Assembly (NCBI GenBank): GCA_040766325.1
Contig: JAXGQR010000002.1
Coordinates: forward strand, 186,001 to 250,000
Length of the DNA: 64,000 bases
Source of the DNA: Dehalobacterium sp040766325
GTDB lineage: Bacteria > Bacillota > Dehalobacteriia > Dehalobacteriales > Dehalobacteriaceae
Direction: 5' to 3'
Part shown: piece by piece, positions 17,909-26,704 of the stretch
Position numbering within the stretch: the first letter of the stretch is position 1
Layout of the letters: each line of letters opens with the position of its first letter
Translations under genes and position numbers: made by a program
The notes under the pieces: generated by a model
Database searches by the model: none
What the model saw: only the letters and a program-made list of their open reading frames with translations
Told to the model about the DNA's origin: nothing

Positions 17909-18919
17909 CTAAAGGCGCCTAAATTCCAGAAGCTCTACCTGGGAGGATAGATAATTATCCTCCATGGGTTCATCCTTCATCAGATCCGTGCTTAAGTATT
18001 TTTTGTTGTCATCCACCAGAATTGTCACCACAGAACCATTGCCGCCTAACAGAGATTGAGCTTTAAGCGCGCCCAGGAAATTGGCTCCGGAAGAAATACC
18101 TATACCTAACCCTAAATCCCGAGCCAACTTTTGTGCCATGATAATGGCATCACCGTCATCCACGGTAATAACCTGATCCATGATGTCCAAATTCAAGATC
18201 GGCGGAATAAATTCATCAGAGATCCCTTGAATACGATGATGTCCCGTCTGAGATCCGGTGGAAATAATGGGAGAACTAGATGGCTCTAAAGGGTGAATCA
18301 TTAAATTGGGGTTTTTTCCCTTTAAGTAGGTTCCCACACCCATAATGGTACCGCCGGTGCCCACACCGGCGACCACAGCATCGGGTATCATGTTGTGTTT
18401 TTGGAAATCCTGCCAGATCTCCGGACCTGTGCTCAGATAATGGGCTTCACAATTATCCTGATTGGAAAACTGATGAGGCAGAAAAAAAAGCTCCAACTCA
18501 TCTGCTTTGGCATCAGCCATTTTAATACAGCCCAAAAAACCTCCTTCGTCCCTACCGACAAGGAAGATTTCCGCACCGTAACTTTTGATCAGATTGATTC
18601 TTTCACAGCTCATCCAATCCGGCATAAAAATGGTGGTTTCATAGCCTAAAGCCCGGCCGATGGCGGCAAAAGAAATTCCCGTATTGCCGCTGGTAGCTTC
18701 GATAATCGTGCAGCCTGATTTCAAGGCACCATTTTGATAGGCCTTATAAAGAATATGCAATGCCATCCTGTCTTTTATGCTCCCGGTAAAATTATAACGC
18801 TCATCCTTGGCATATATTTTATGTTCTTTTCCCTGAAAGCGAAATTTAATTTCCAGCAACGGAGTCTGCCCGATCATTTGGGCAATACATCCGAAGTCTT
18901 TTTCCCCTTGATTATACAA
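17909..18919 (-). CDS. Cysteine synthase-family PLP enzyme
   Basis: About 337-aa fold-type II PLP enzyme. The PLP lysine lies in NFTGSIKDRMA; the substrate loop EATSGNTGI and the phosphate-binding GVGTGGTIMGVG are present. These match O-acetylserine sulfhydrylase / cystathionine beta-synthase-like enzymes. TTG at 18919 has AGGGGG seven bases upstream and is preferred over the upstream ATG at 18952, which has no RBS. The C-terminus (ELLEFRRL) differs from classic CysK, so the exact nucleophile (sulfide or another) is uncertain. No other sulfur-assimilation gene is adjacent. Confidence 0.8.
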   Translation of the reverse strand: MYNQGEKDFGCIAQMIGQTPLLEIKFRFQGKEHKIYAKDERYNFTGSIKDRMALHILYKAYQNGALKSGCTIIEATSGNTGISFAAIGRALGYETTIFMPDWMSCERINLIKSYGAEIFLVGRDEGGFLGCIKMADAKADELELFFLPHQFSNQDNCEAHYLSTGPEIWQDFQKHNMIPDAVVAGVGTGGTIMGVGTYLKGKNPNLMIHPLEPSSSPIISTGSQTGHHRIQGISDEFIPPILNLDIMDQVITVDDGDAIIMAQKLARDLGLGIGISSGANFLGALKAQSLLGGNGSVVTILVDDNKKYLSTDLMKDEPMEDNYLSSQVELLEFRRL

Positions 18920-19040
18920 TTGTCTGCCCCCTAAAAATATAATGTGAAACATATTTATAATATTAGAACATTTTTCTCCTATATTGTAGTAGAATCGATG
19001 TTTCAGAGCAAGTATTAAGAGTGATGTTTTTCAAGATATA

Positions 19041-19928
19041 CTATATCTTTCCTAGATATAGATAAATAATTCCCCCCACGATTAAGAATGCTCCTATAAA
19101 TTGAGCTAGTTTCAGATGCTCCCCTAAAACCAAGAGCGCCAATATTATGGTAAAAGGGACTTGAAAAGTACCAATCACTGCGGATTTTCCGGCACCAATC
19201 AAAGATATCCCTTTAAATAAGAGAAGATAGGCAAAAACGGATGTAAACAGGGACATAACAAAACCTAAAATAATTGCGTACCCGGAAACACCTTGTAAGA
19301 AAAAGAAGGGTGGTCGCAGAATCAAGCAGGTCAACAAGGCAAAAATTTGCGTAAAGGTAGTCATCTCCAAGGAAGAAGAATCTGTGAGATTTTTTTGTCC
19401 ATAAAGAGTAAAAAATGTATAACAAAGGGAAGACCCAAGGATCAATAGTACGCCTTTTAAAGAAATGTCATCGGGACTGAGCCCTTGTAAATCAATGGTA
19501 AACAGCACTCCAATAAAGGTGAGTACCAGGCAAATAATATGATTTTTTTGCAAAGGCTCATGAAAAAAAATCCGGGCTCCTACAGCAACCATCGCGGGAT
19601 AAGTATAAAAAATTACAATTCCAACGGCAGCATCAAGATAGCGATACCCGGTGAAAAGAAAGGCTGCACCGCCAAAAGCACCGATGCTGCCCTGCAGAGC
19701 CAGGGATCCCAGTCTTTTCTTCGTCATCGGTTTATCCAGGTGCCGACCCCTTCTTAGATTATAAAGAGGTAAAAGCAAGACCACAGACCATAGATATTGC
19801 AAAGATAATAATTCCCAATTAGTCAGATCCACCTGATAAGCTAATTTAATGATAATGGGGCCGGTAGCAAAAAGCATCGCCGCCGTCAAAGTAAAGATTA
19901 TCCCGGCGTGTTGAGCAGAAATTTTCAT
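19041..19928 (-). CDS. EamA/DMT-family transporter
   Basis: 295-aa inner-membrane protein with about ten helices arranged as two repeats of five, as in EamA drug/metabolite exporters (N-terminal ATGPIIIKLAY; second repeat GSSLCYTFFTLYGQK). The final helix ends ...FLIVGGIIYLYLGKI. It overlaps the end of the upstream MFS gene by 4 bp (ATGA), so the two are co-transcribed. Substrate unknown. Confidence 0.82.
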   Translation of the reverse strand: MKISAQHAGIIFTLTAAMLFATGPIIIKLAYQVDLTNWELLSLQYLWSVVLLLPLYNLRRGRHLDKPMTKKRLGSLALQGSIGAFGGAAFLFTGYRYLDAAVGIVIFYTYPAMVAVGARIFFHEPLQKNHIICLVLTFIGVLFTIDLQGLSPDDISLKGVLLILGSSLCYTFFTLYGQKNLTDSSSLEMTTFTQIFALLTCLILRPPFFFLQGVSGYAIILGFVMSLFTSVFAYLLLFKGISLIGAGKSAVIGTFQVPFTIILALLVLGEHLKLAQFIGAFLIVGGIIYLYLGKI

Positions 19929-21370
19929 TGTCTTTCTCCTCGTGCTTCTTTTTCTTCTTTCAATTGATTAGATAAGGAAAAAGATAGTAAAAAGCAAACC
20001 ATGGCAATAATTACAAAAGCAATAAAAACTGCATGGAGAGAGAAATTCAGTGCATTCACGTCCACAAGACCGGTGCTCGGGGATCCGTCTTGTGCAAAAT
20101 AACGGGCCATGGTTACATTAAGCAAACTGCCAAAAGAACTTACACCAACGGTTTGACCGATAGTACGCACTAAGGAATTAAGAGCTGTAGCCGCACCTCG
20201 CTGCTCATAACCTACCGCAGTCTGGATAATAATAGTCAAGGACGGGAAACACCCGCCGAAGCCTATGCCCATGATAAAAACAGCTATCCCGATCCGGAGT
20301 ATATTACTCTCCGTATCCAGAGGTAACAGCATAAGACAACTCCCAATAAGGACCCCAAAGGAAAAAAACATGACCCATCTTTCTCCATAACGGATCAAGG
20401 CTTTACCCATGAAAAAAGCGGCTATTAACCAGGATAAGGACATGGGAGCCATGGTTAAGCCGGAAAAAATCGCTTTGATGCCTAGAACACTTTGCATAAA
20501 CAGAGGCAGATAAACATCGGCGCCCATGAGGAATGGCTGAGGCCAAAAAGCTGAGGGTATGAACAAAATCACCGTGTTACGAGTTAAAATTTCTAAAGGA
20601 ATCACCGGCTCATGGGCTTTTTGCTCAATAAAGTAAAATATTATCATGGCCAAAACAAAAACAATGACCGTATACCAGGTCACCATAATACCTAAAAGGC
20701 TACAATCGCGATTGATAGAAAAATGATTCCTCCATAGTCAATCTGATGCTCTTGTTTTTCGAAGTCTTCTGTAAGATTCTTCTGTAGCATTGCCAAAGAC
20801 AATAAACCTAAGGGCAGGTTAATAAAAAAAATCCAATGCCAAAGAAAGAAAGTCAATGAAAGACCCTCCCACCAGCGGACCAAGCAGGCTGGCCACTCCC
20901 CATACAGAGCTTAAAGATCCCTTGAACCCGTGCCCGTTCCGCAAGGGTAAAACATCCCCAACGATGGTGTAGGTTACGGTAAAAATAGCCCCGGCACCTA
21001 ATCCCTGAATTCCCCGAAAAAATATTAACTGGAGCATATTTTGGGAGAACCCACAGAGGCAGCTTCCAATGATAAAAATGGTAATGCCGATGGATAGTGT
21101 TTTCTTGCGGCCATACATATCGGCAAATTTACCATATATTGGGGTCGTCACAGCAGAGGTTAATAGATAAACAGAAAACACCCAGCTCATGATTTGAAAA
21201 CCCTGAAGTTCCCGAACAATAGTGGGCATTGCCGTGGTCACTACGGTACCTTCCATTGCTCCCAGGAATATTGCCACTATTAAAGCAAGAATAATATTTC
21301 TTTTCTGTTTTGCACTAATAATATTCTCCACGTCCTTTAAACTCAAGCGGCAGATTTTGGATAGTTGCAA
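19925..21370 (-). pseudogene. MFS multidrug transporter (EmrB/QacA, DHA2 type), frameshifted
   Basis: Three overlapping minus-strand frames join into one 14-helix-type MFS protein. The N-terminal part has AMPTIVRELQ, the signature ADMYGRKKTLS and a GLGAGAIF motif-C-like stretch. The middle fragment has WHWIFFINLPLG and the C-terminal part carries the remaining helices. Near 20840 one extra T breaks FIDFLSWHW; near 20695 one base is missing before LLGIMVTW. Around 20920-20945 two compensating shifts turn the expected ERARVQG into NGHGFKG. Restoring these yields a normal ~480-aa transporter. Co-transcribed with the EamA gene. Real decay or sequencing error are both possible. Confidence 0.8.
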
Positions 21371-21440
21371 TTCCGCCTAAAAAATGTTATTATTATTTTC
21401 AAGCGAAGAAAAAACTTATGCCTGAAATACGCGTTTACTT

Positions 21441-21564
21441 TATTATGTCCTACCTACATTTATAAAACGGGAATCTAATGTCGTGCAGCTGTCGAGCCGT
21501 CTTTGAACGGATGACAAAAACAGACTCAGGATACCCACCTGCGAGAGGCAGGTAAGGACATATA
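21441..21564 (+). ncRNA. Candidate structured RNA of unknown class
   Basis: In the 310-bp gap between the MFS gene and recD2. TATGTCCT (21444-21451) pairs with AGGACATA (21555-21562), closing a ~120-nt element. Inside it are a perfect ACCTGC-gagag-GCAGGT hairpin and a CCGT-ctttga-ACGG hairpin flanked by TGTC/GACA. A terminator follows on the plus strand. The terminal ACCCACCTG-type hairpin and the position close to recD2 recall Gram-positive 6S RNA loci, but the size is short and I cannot confirm the family. Strand is inferred from the terminator; the inverted repeats would also fold on the minus strand as an MFS leader. Confidence 0.35.
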
Positions 21565-21615
21565 AAGGACGGTATTTTGGGCAGATATTGATCATCAATT
21601 TATAAAGTACCTTTT

Positions 21616-21652
21616 AAACTGCCTTATCTTTAAATAGAAGGGCGGTTTTTTT
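21616..21652 (+). terminator. Plus-strand terminator downstream of the structured element
   Basis: AAACTGCC pairs with GGCGGTTT (one T.G) and is followed by a run of T. No plus-strand protein gene precedes it, so it suggests a plus-strand non-coding transcript. Confidence 0.55.
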
Positions 21653-21680
21653 AAAACTCATTACAGGAAATCTTGTCCTA

Positions 21681-23828
21681 CTATGGAATACTTTTCTCCG
21701 TGGTTAATCTTTGGACCAGCAAGGTGTTCCTTTCGGTGGTCTTATTGTTTTTAACCGCCATGGCTACAGCTTTTTTGCTTCCCACAAGGACAAATACCTT
21801 CTTGGCCCGGGTAACGCAGGTATAAAGCAGGTTCCTTTGCAACATCATATAATGCTGAGTCGTAAAAGGAGCGACCACAATTTTATACTCGCTACCTTGG
21901 CTTTTGTGAATGGAGGTGGCATAAGCCAAAACTACCTCATCCAGCTCCGTTGCCTCATATGCAACATCGTGGCCATCAAAATTTAAAACCAAGGTGCGCT
22001 CTTCCGGATCCAGCTGGATGATACTGCCGATATCTCCATTGAAAACGTTTTTATCATAGTTGTTCTTGATCTGCATCACCTTATCTCCCACGCGGTAAAG
22101 GTATGCTCCGTATTTCAAAGAAATTTTTGAAGGATTTAAAGCCTCCTGTAAAACCATATTCAGATTTGCCGCTCCCGTTTCCCCACGGTGCATGGGACAG
22201 AGCACCTGGATATCTTGGAGAGGATCCACCCCATAATATTTAGGAAGTCTCTTCACACATAGATCCTGAATCACCTGCACCACCTGGGAAGGTTCCTCCT
22301 CATCAATAAAGAAAAAGTCACTGTGCCTACCCCCTTTTAATTCGGGGAATTGTCCTTGATTGATTTTATGGGCATTGGTAATTATAGTACTTCCCTGGGC
22401 CTGGCGAAATATCTTGGTGAGTTTGATCACATCTACTACATGAGAATCAATAATATCTTTTAATACATTACCGGCACCTACCGAAGGTAATTGATCCACA
22501 TCTCCTACAAGGATTACCACTGTCTCATCTGCTACCGCTCGAAGCAGATTATACATCAAGATAATATCCACCATTGATGTTTCGTCTATAATCAACACAT
22601 CACAAGCCAAAGGATTCTCCTGGTTTCTTTTATAGCCCTCTGGCGGTTTATATTCCAATAAGCGGTGAATGGTTTTCGCCTCCATGCCCGTTGCCTCTGC
22701 CATTCTTTTAGCCGCTCGGCCTGTAGGGGCCGCCAGGAGTACCTTCGCCTCCAGGTGTTGAAAAATCCGGATCATCCCTAATGTGGTGGTGGTTTTCCCT
22801 GTGCCGGGGCCTCCCGTTAAAACCATAAATTTGGATGCTGCTCCCGTTCGAATCGCGTCCTTTTGCACCTGATCATAAGTGATCTTTTGCTGATCCTGAA
22901 TATCGGCAATAATTTTCTCCACATCATAGGACTGAAATGGACTGGGTCGGGCAGTAATCTCTCGAATTCGTTTGGCCGTCCCCAGCTCACTGTGATAAAA
23001 AGGAGGCAAAAAAATAGCATCCTCCCCATCTAAAATCACCGTCTGATCCTGAATAATACGATCCAGGGTATCATCAAGTAAGGGCTGATCAACTTCCAGG
23101 ATTTTTTCCGCCTCGGACAACAATTGTTCCCGAAAGGCAAAACAATGGCCTTCGTTGGACAGCTGGTTCAAAACATAGACAAGACCTGAACGGCAGCGGG
23201 GAAAGGAATTTTTATCAAAGCCCATCTGTCGGGCGATTTTATCCGCCGTTTTAAAACCAATGCCCCAGATATCATCCGCCAGGCGGTAAGGATTTTCTTT
23301 GACGATTTCGATGCTTTCATTGCCATAGGTTTTGAATATTTTTACCGCATAGGCCGTGGACACTCCATTACTCTGCAAAAAGATCATGACATTTTTGATT
23401 TCTTTTTGCTCCTGCCAGGCCTTTTTAATCATTGCCAGGCGTTTTTCTCCGATCCCCTCCACCTGAGTAAGAGCATCTTGCTCCTCTTCCAGGATGCGCA
23501 AGGTATCCTCCTTAAAGTGACCCACGATCTTTTTGGCATAGACCGGCCCGATCCCTTTGATCAAGCCGCTGCCCAGGTATTTTTCAATCCCCGCCACCGT
23601 GGCAGGCATGGTCTCCCGGTAATCCTGAACAGCAAACTGTCTCCCGTATTTACTGTCCATCTTCCAATCACCCTTTAAGCGGATCACGGCACCCACATTC
23701 ACGGCCGCCAAATTCCCCACAACGGTAATTAGATCGGTAAAGCCCTTGGCCTTAATTTTGATCACGGAAAAACCGTTTTCTTCATTTTGATATGTGATTC
23801 TTTCCACTACGCCTCTAATGTATTCCAT
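21681..23828 (-). CDS. recD2: RecD2-type ATP-dependent DNA helicase (YrrC family)
   Basis: 715-aa SF1B 5'-3' helicase. RecD2 proteins differ from RecD by a long N-terminal region with helix-hairpin-helix repeats, seen here as GIGPVYAKKIV (~residues 95-105), EGIGEKRLAMIKKAW (~124) and GIGFKTADKIA (~190). The helicase core has Walker A GGPGTGKTTTT (~341), Walker B IDETSMVD (~415) and the C-terminal ATSIHKSQGSEY (~645). It has a role in DNA repair and replication-fork maintenance, independent of RecBC. Intact and full length. Confidence 0.92.
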   Translation of the reverse strand: MEYIRGVVERITYQNEENGFSVIKIKAKGFTDLITVVGNLAAVNVGAVIRLKGDWKMDSKYGRQFAVQDYRETMPATVAGIEKYLGSGLIKGIGPVYAKKIVGHFKEDTLRILEEEQDALTQVEGIGEKRLAMIKKAWQEQKEIKNVMIFLQSNGVSTAYAVKIFKTYGNESIEIVKENPYRLADDIWGIGFKTADKIARQMGFDKNSFPRCRSGLVYVLNQLSNEGHCFAFREQLLSEAEKILEVDQPLLDDTLDRIIQDQTVILDGEDAIFLPPFYHSELGTAKRIREITARPSPFQSYDVEKIIADIQDQQKITYDQVQKDAIRTGAASKFMVLTGGPGTGKTTTTLGMIRIFQHLEAKVLLAAPTGRAAKRMAEATGMEAKTIHRLLEYKPPEGYKRNQENPLACDVLIIDETSMVDIILMYNLLRAVADETVVILVGDVDQLPSVGAGNVLKDIIDSHVVDVIKLTKIFRQAQGSTIITNAHKINQGQFPELKGGRHSDFFFIDEEEPSQVVQVIQDLCVKRLPKYYGVDPLQDIQVLCPMHRGETGAANLNMVLQEALNPSKISLKYGAYLYRVGDKVMQIKNNYDKNVFNGDIGSIIQLDPEERTLVLNFDGHDVAYEATELDEVVLAYATSIHKSQGSEYKIVVAPFTTQHYMMLQRNLLYTCVTRAKKVFVLVGSKKAVAMAVKNNKTTERNTLLVQRLTTEKSIP

Positions 23829-23937
23829 GCCTATTCCTACCTAATATTAGTCTTCTTATCATAATACTTTTATCTTATTCCTCATGATTCTTTCACTATC
23901 ATACCATTATCAATCAACAAGGTAAAATGCTTTGCAT

Positions 23938-23988
23938 CATAAAAAATCCCTAACCATCTGCAGCGCAGAATATTTAGAGATTTTTTAA
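23938..23988 (-). terminator. Terminator of the secreted stalk-domain gene
   Basis: AAAATC-CCTAA on one side pairs with TTAG-GATTTT on the other across a 19-nt loop, with T-runs at both ends; placed just after the stop of the minus-strand gene at 23999. Confidence 0.7.
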
Positions 23989-23998
23989 TCCTTTATTC

Positions 23999-25144
23999 CT
24001 AATCCGTTAAAGCCCGAATCTTAAACCCCGTCAAACCTAATTTCTGAAGGGCTTCCGGGGTAACAAACAATTGCCATTGGTAGTTCAGATATTCCTCCGG
24101 TGCCAGAGTGAATTTTTCTTCCTGATAAGAAACCTGGTATTCCTCCGCATTAGGAGCTGCTTTGTTGATGTTTAATTTAATCCCCAAGGGTTCCATTAAA
24201 GGGCGTAGAGGAACAAACTCTCGATTTTCCTTTTCAAATACATAAGGCAGGGGAATTGTCTCCGTTCCTACAGTGATCTTATGTTGATACTGCACCACCA
24301 ATTCTGGAGTAATGACCTTTAAATCCGCTAACACCAGATCCTGCGGGGGCAAAGGCAGATCCGGTACCCGGTTAAAATCATAGAAAGAATCGGTATTGTC
24401 CTCCCGTGCCTCTTGCCGGGTGGCCAGATCCATCACCCAAGCCAGGCGCTGGGGTTCATTTTTCACGAATAAAATAAGGTTTTTTTCCCGGTCATATGCG
24501 TAAATACTCCCGGAAACCAATTTATCCATGTTTTCCGTTACGGGATCAAAAATGTAAATTACATTTTGTTTTTCCTCATTACTGTAAGTACATATAAGCA
24601 CCCTGCTGTCCGGTAGCCAATAATAGCTAGGGCTGATTATAGGTTGAAGCCATTCCTGAATCCTGCCTGTTTCCATATTTTTAAGCAGGATATTTTGACT
24701 TTTCTGCCCGCTGGGGTAATAGTCATTTTCCTGAAGGCCCCATTTTCCGTTGGGGGAGGTCAGGTATTGTTTGCCCAAAATTAATCGGTTATCCATAATG
24801 TCGTAATAATATCGTTCATAAGGGTTAAATTGCCTGGGATCAAAGGATCCTCCGTCCTTAACCACCTTGGCCTCGGGCAGCTCATAGATATATGAGCGCC
24901 ATAGATGTTTAACCCGGCTATCCAGACGCTGCCATTCTTCTTCACCCGGTTTGTGCAGGAGCACCAGCTCCTCAGAGCCCTGATCATCATAACGGCTTAA
25001 ATTATAGAAATCATAGCCTGATTTTTCCTCATGCCAGCCATGGATATAATAATCATTCCATTCCGCCGCCCAAGAGGATATAGGGAAACACAGTGCCAGT
25101 ACCAGAGTGATCATGAATTTCTTTAGCATTCCTATACTAAGCAT
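23999..25144 (-). CDS. Secreted protein with beta-propeller-like region and copper-amine-oxidase-N (stalk) domain
   Basis: About 381-aa exported protein. A signal peptide (KKFMITLVLALCFPISSWA, cleavage after AWA-type site) is followed by ~220 residues rich in W/Y/G with repeats like GKWGLQEND and LPDSRVLICTY that resemble propeller blades. The C-terminal ~100 residues (REFVPLRPLMEPLGI) match the copper amine oxidase N-terminal-like 'stalk' domain common in Clostridia envelope proteins. Several ATGs are clustered; AAGGGG is nine bases from ATG 25144. Role unknown; probably binds cell wall or polysaccharide. Confidence 0.65.
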   Translation of the reverse strand: MLSIGMLKKFMITLVLALCFPISSWAAEWNDYYIHGWHEEKSGYDFYNLSRYDDQGSEELVLLHKPGEEEWQRLDSRVKHLWRSYIYELPEAKVVKDGGSFDPRQFNPYERYYYDIMDNRLILGKQYLTSPNGKWGLQENDYYPSGQKSQNILLKNMETGRIQEWLQPIISPSYYWLPDSRVLICTYSNEEKQNVIYIFDPVTENMDKLVSGSIYAYDREKNLILFVKNEPQRLAWVMDLATRQEAREDNTDSFYDFNRVPDLPLPPQDLVLADLKVITPELVVQYQHKITVGTETIPLPYVFEKENREFVPLRPLMEPLGIKLNINKAAPNAEEYQVSYQEEKFTLAPEEYLNYQWQLFVTPEALQKLGLTGFKIRALTD

Positions 25145-25259
25145 CAAAATCATCCCCTTTTTTTATTTCGATATTTATTGTTTTGGACGCTAAAATTTCC
25201 CATTTAGTTCCCGGTTTAAGTTTTTAAAATTTGTCTTGACAGGGCGACTAAATTTAAAG

Positions 25260-25646
25260 CTACATTACAGCTTTTCTCACGATAGATGAGATCTTTTCCT
25301 CTGTTGCATCGTCTAATTCATGCAAATACCATGCACTCTCCATTAACTTATGTGGTGAATTTTCTTCAAGTGCAAATTTGACTTTTTCTGTTAACCCCAA
25401 TGTGATTAAATCATCATCTACACGAAAAAATAAAAGCACCGGCGCACTTTTTAACTTAGCATATCCAGGCATTCCATACCACAATCTAGGTTTAAGTTCA
25501 GGTACTGTTTTCATGATAATTTCATGTATACGTTTGCCCATAGTGCGATAAGGTTCTTTAAATTTATCTATTTTTGAAACTACGGCAGCTACGCCATCCA
25601 GGTTCTTATCGGTCTTCTTGTCTTTGTTTAAATTATCCTGACTCAT
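25260..25646 (-). CDS. DUF1801 (YdhG/YdeI-like) protein
   Basis: 128-aa soluble protein. The conserved core LKPRLWYGMPGYAK followed by LLFFRVDDDLITLGL matches the DUF1801 / YdhG family, a frataxin-like fold of unknown function. A Lys/Asp-rich N-terminal segment (~residues 1-18) is probably disordered. It lies downstream of the PII-like genes on the same strand, 30 bp apart, and may be in their transcript. Confidence 0.72.
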   Translation of the reverse strand: MSQDNLNKDKKTDKNLDGVAAVVSKIDKFKEPYRTMGKRIHEIIMKTVPELKPRLWYGMPGYAKLKSAPVLLFFRVDDDLITLGLTEKVKFALEENSPHKLMESAWYLHELDDATEEKISSIVRKAVM

Positions 25647-25675
25647 ACTTACACTCCTTTCTTGTTTTCCGGTTT

Positions 25676-25996
25676 TTAAACATTTTTACCTGGTACCAAA
25701 CCTATGGCATCGTATAGAGGAAGGACCAAAAGAATTCCTTTCCCCGACTGATCCAATTGTAAATCCTCATTGATTCTGTTACATATAGCCTCAATTCTAT
25801 CGTCCTCAGAGATAATTAGGACGATTTCACGTTCTGGTCTGATACTGCCGCAAAAGGAACTTTTCTCATGATAAGCACAAGAACCGCGCGCATGAATAGT
25901 GGTACCACCGGTTGCTCCGACTAAATTCGCACTTTTAATTACGGCCTCATCCATATCATTATTTACAATAACAAGAATTGCCGAGTAACCGGGCAT
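25676..25996 (-). CDS. PII-like nitrogen-regulator-type protein, single domain
   Basis: 106-aa ferredoxin-like PII-type domain. The N-terminal AILVIVNNDMDEAVIKSA and the loop with GATGGTTIHARGS correspond to the strand-helix and T-loop region of PII relatives. A Cys pair near the loop (SCAYHEKSSFC) is unusual for a PII protein. It overlaps the upstream two-domain PII-like gene by 34 bp, a long overlap that suggests translational coupling. Probable sensor partner of the DUF1538 membrane protein. Confidence 0.7.
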   Translation of the reverse strand: MPGYSAILVIVNNDMDEAVIKSANLVGATGGTTIHARGSCAYHEKSSFCGSIRPEREIVLIISEDDRIEAICNRINEDLQLDQSGKGILLVLPLYDAIGLVPGKNV

Positions 25997-26703
25997 TTTT
26001 TTGCGCTCTCGGATTCATCTTTTGTACCGATTGTTGTCAATGTGGGGTCACTTACCACCAATTGTTTTATATTCATAATCGCTAAAATCCCACTATTAGC
26101 TGATAATAAATTAAGATACTCGGTAAATAAGGCGGCTAGTCGCTGCGCTTGACTTCGTGTTGTGATAGTGAGAATAATTTCTTTTTCCGGTTCAAGCTTT
26201 AAGTTTAAGATAACATTTGACCTACCTGCAACACCATGAGCATCAATGATAATTCCCCGGGGGAATCCTTGTTCTTCTACAAAATCCAGAATGCTGTCGG
26301 CCCGACCTTTATCCACGATAGTCAGCACCGCCTGAAATGGCGAATATTTAACCTGCTCCCTTGCCTTTGATGGTTCATGGTCCAGGTATTTACTACCATA
26401 TACGGCAGAGAGATGCAGGGTAAAAATAGTGCCTTTGTTCGGACAATCAAAATGGAATCTATCTATAAGTTGTTTCAGGATTTCTTGCTCATAACTCGTG
26501 GGTAATGCAATTATGATAATTTCTTTGCTCACCTTGACCAGCTCAAAAAACCTGAGAATGCGATTCGGTGCTGTGCCCCGTGCGCGAAATGCCGTTGCAC
26601 CATAAATGCCCAGTGTTAAAACATAATCCAAAATCGCGCTGCATTTTCCTTTATCGGCAATGATCACCAGCAGGCTATTACCATAATAATTGTTTTCCTG
26701 CAT
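25963..26703 (-). CDS. Tandem PII-like domain protein
   Basis: About 246 aa with two PII-like domains in tandem. The first starts at SLLVIIADKGKCSAILDYV and the second at AVLTIVDKGRADSILDFV, each followed by a G-x-x-G...A-x-G loop (TAFRARGTA; IIIDAHGVA). ATG 26703 has GGAGGGAG six bases upstream and starts just after the DUF1538 stop. PII-like proteins bind nucleotides or small anions and regulate adjacent transporters. The tandem form plus a separate single-domain gene gives three PII-like domains per locus, matching a trimeric assembly in principle (inference). Confidence 0.72.
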   Translation of the reverse strand: MQENNYYGNSLLVIIADKGKCSAILDYVLTLGIYGATAFRARGTAPNRILRFFELVKVSKEIIIIALPTSYEQEILKQLIDRFHFDCPNKGTIFTLHLSAVYGSKYLDHEPSKAREQVKYSPFQAVLTIVDKGRADSILDFVEEQGFPRGIIIDAHGVAGRSNVILNLKLEPEKEIILTITTRSQAQRLAALFTEYLNLLSANSGILAIMNIKQLVVSDPTLTTIGTKDESESAKKCPVTRQFLLL

Positions 26704-26704
26704 G

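Noticed and set aside
25963..25996. Frameshift joining the two PII-like genes into one
   Set aside because: Each gene has a plausible start, and the tandem protein is complete with two domains; the 34-bp overlap is better explained by translational coupling.
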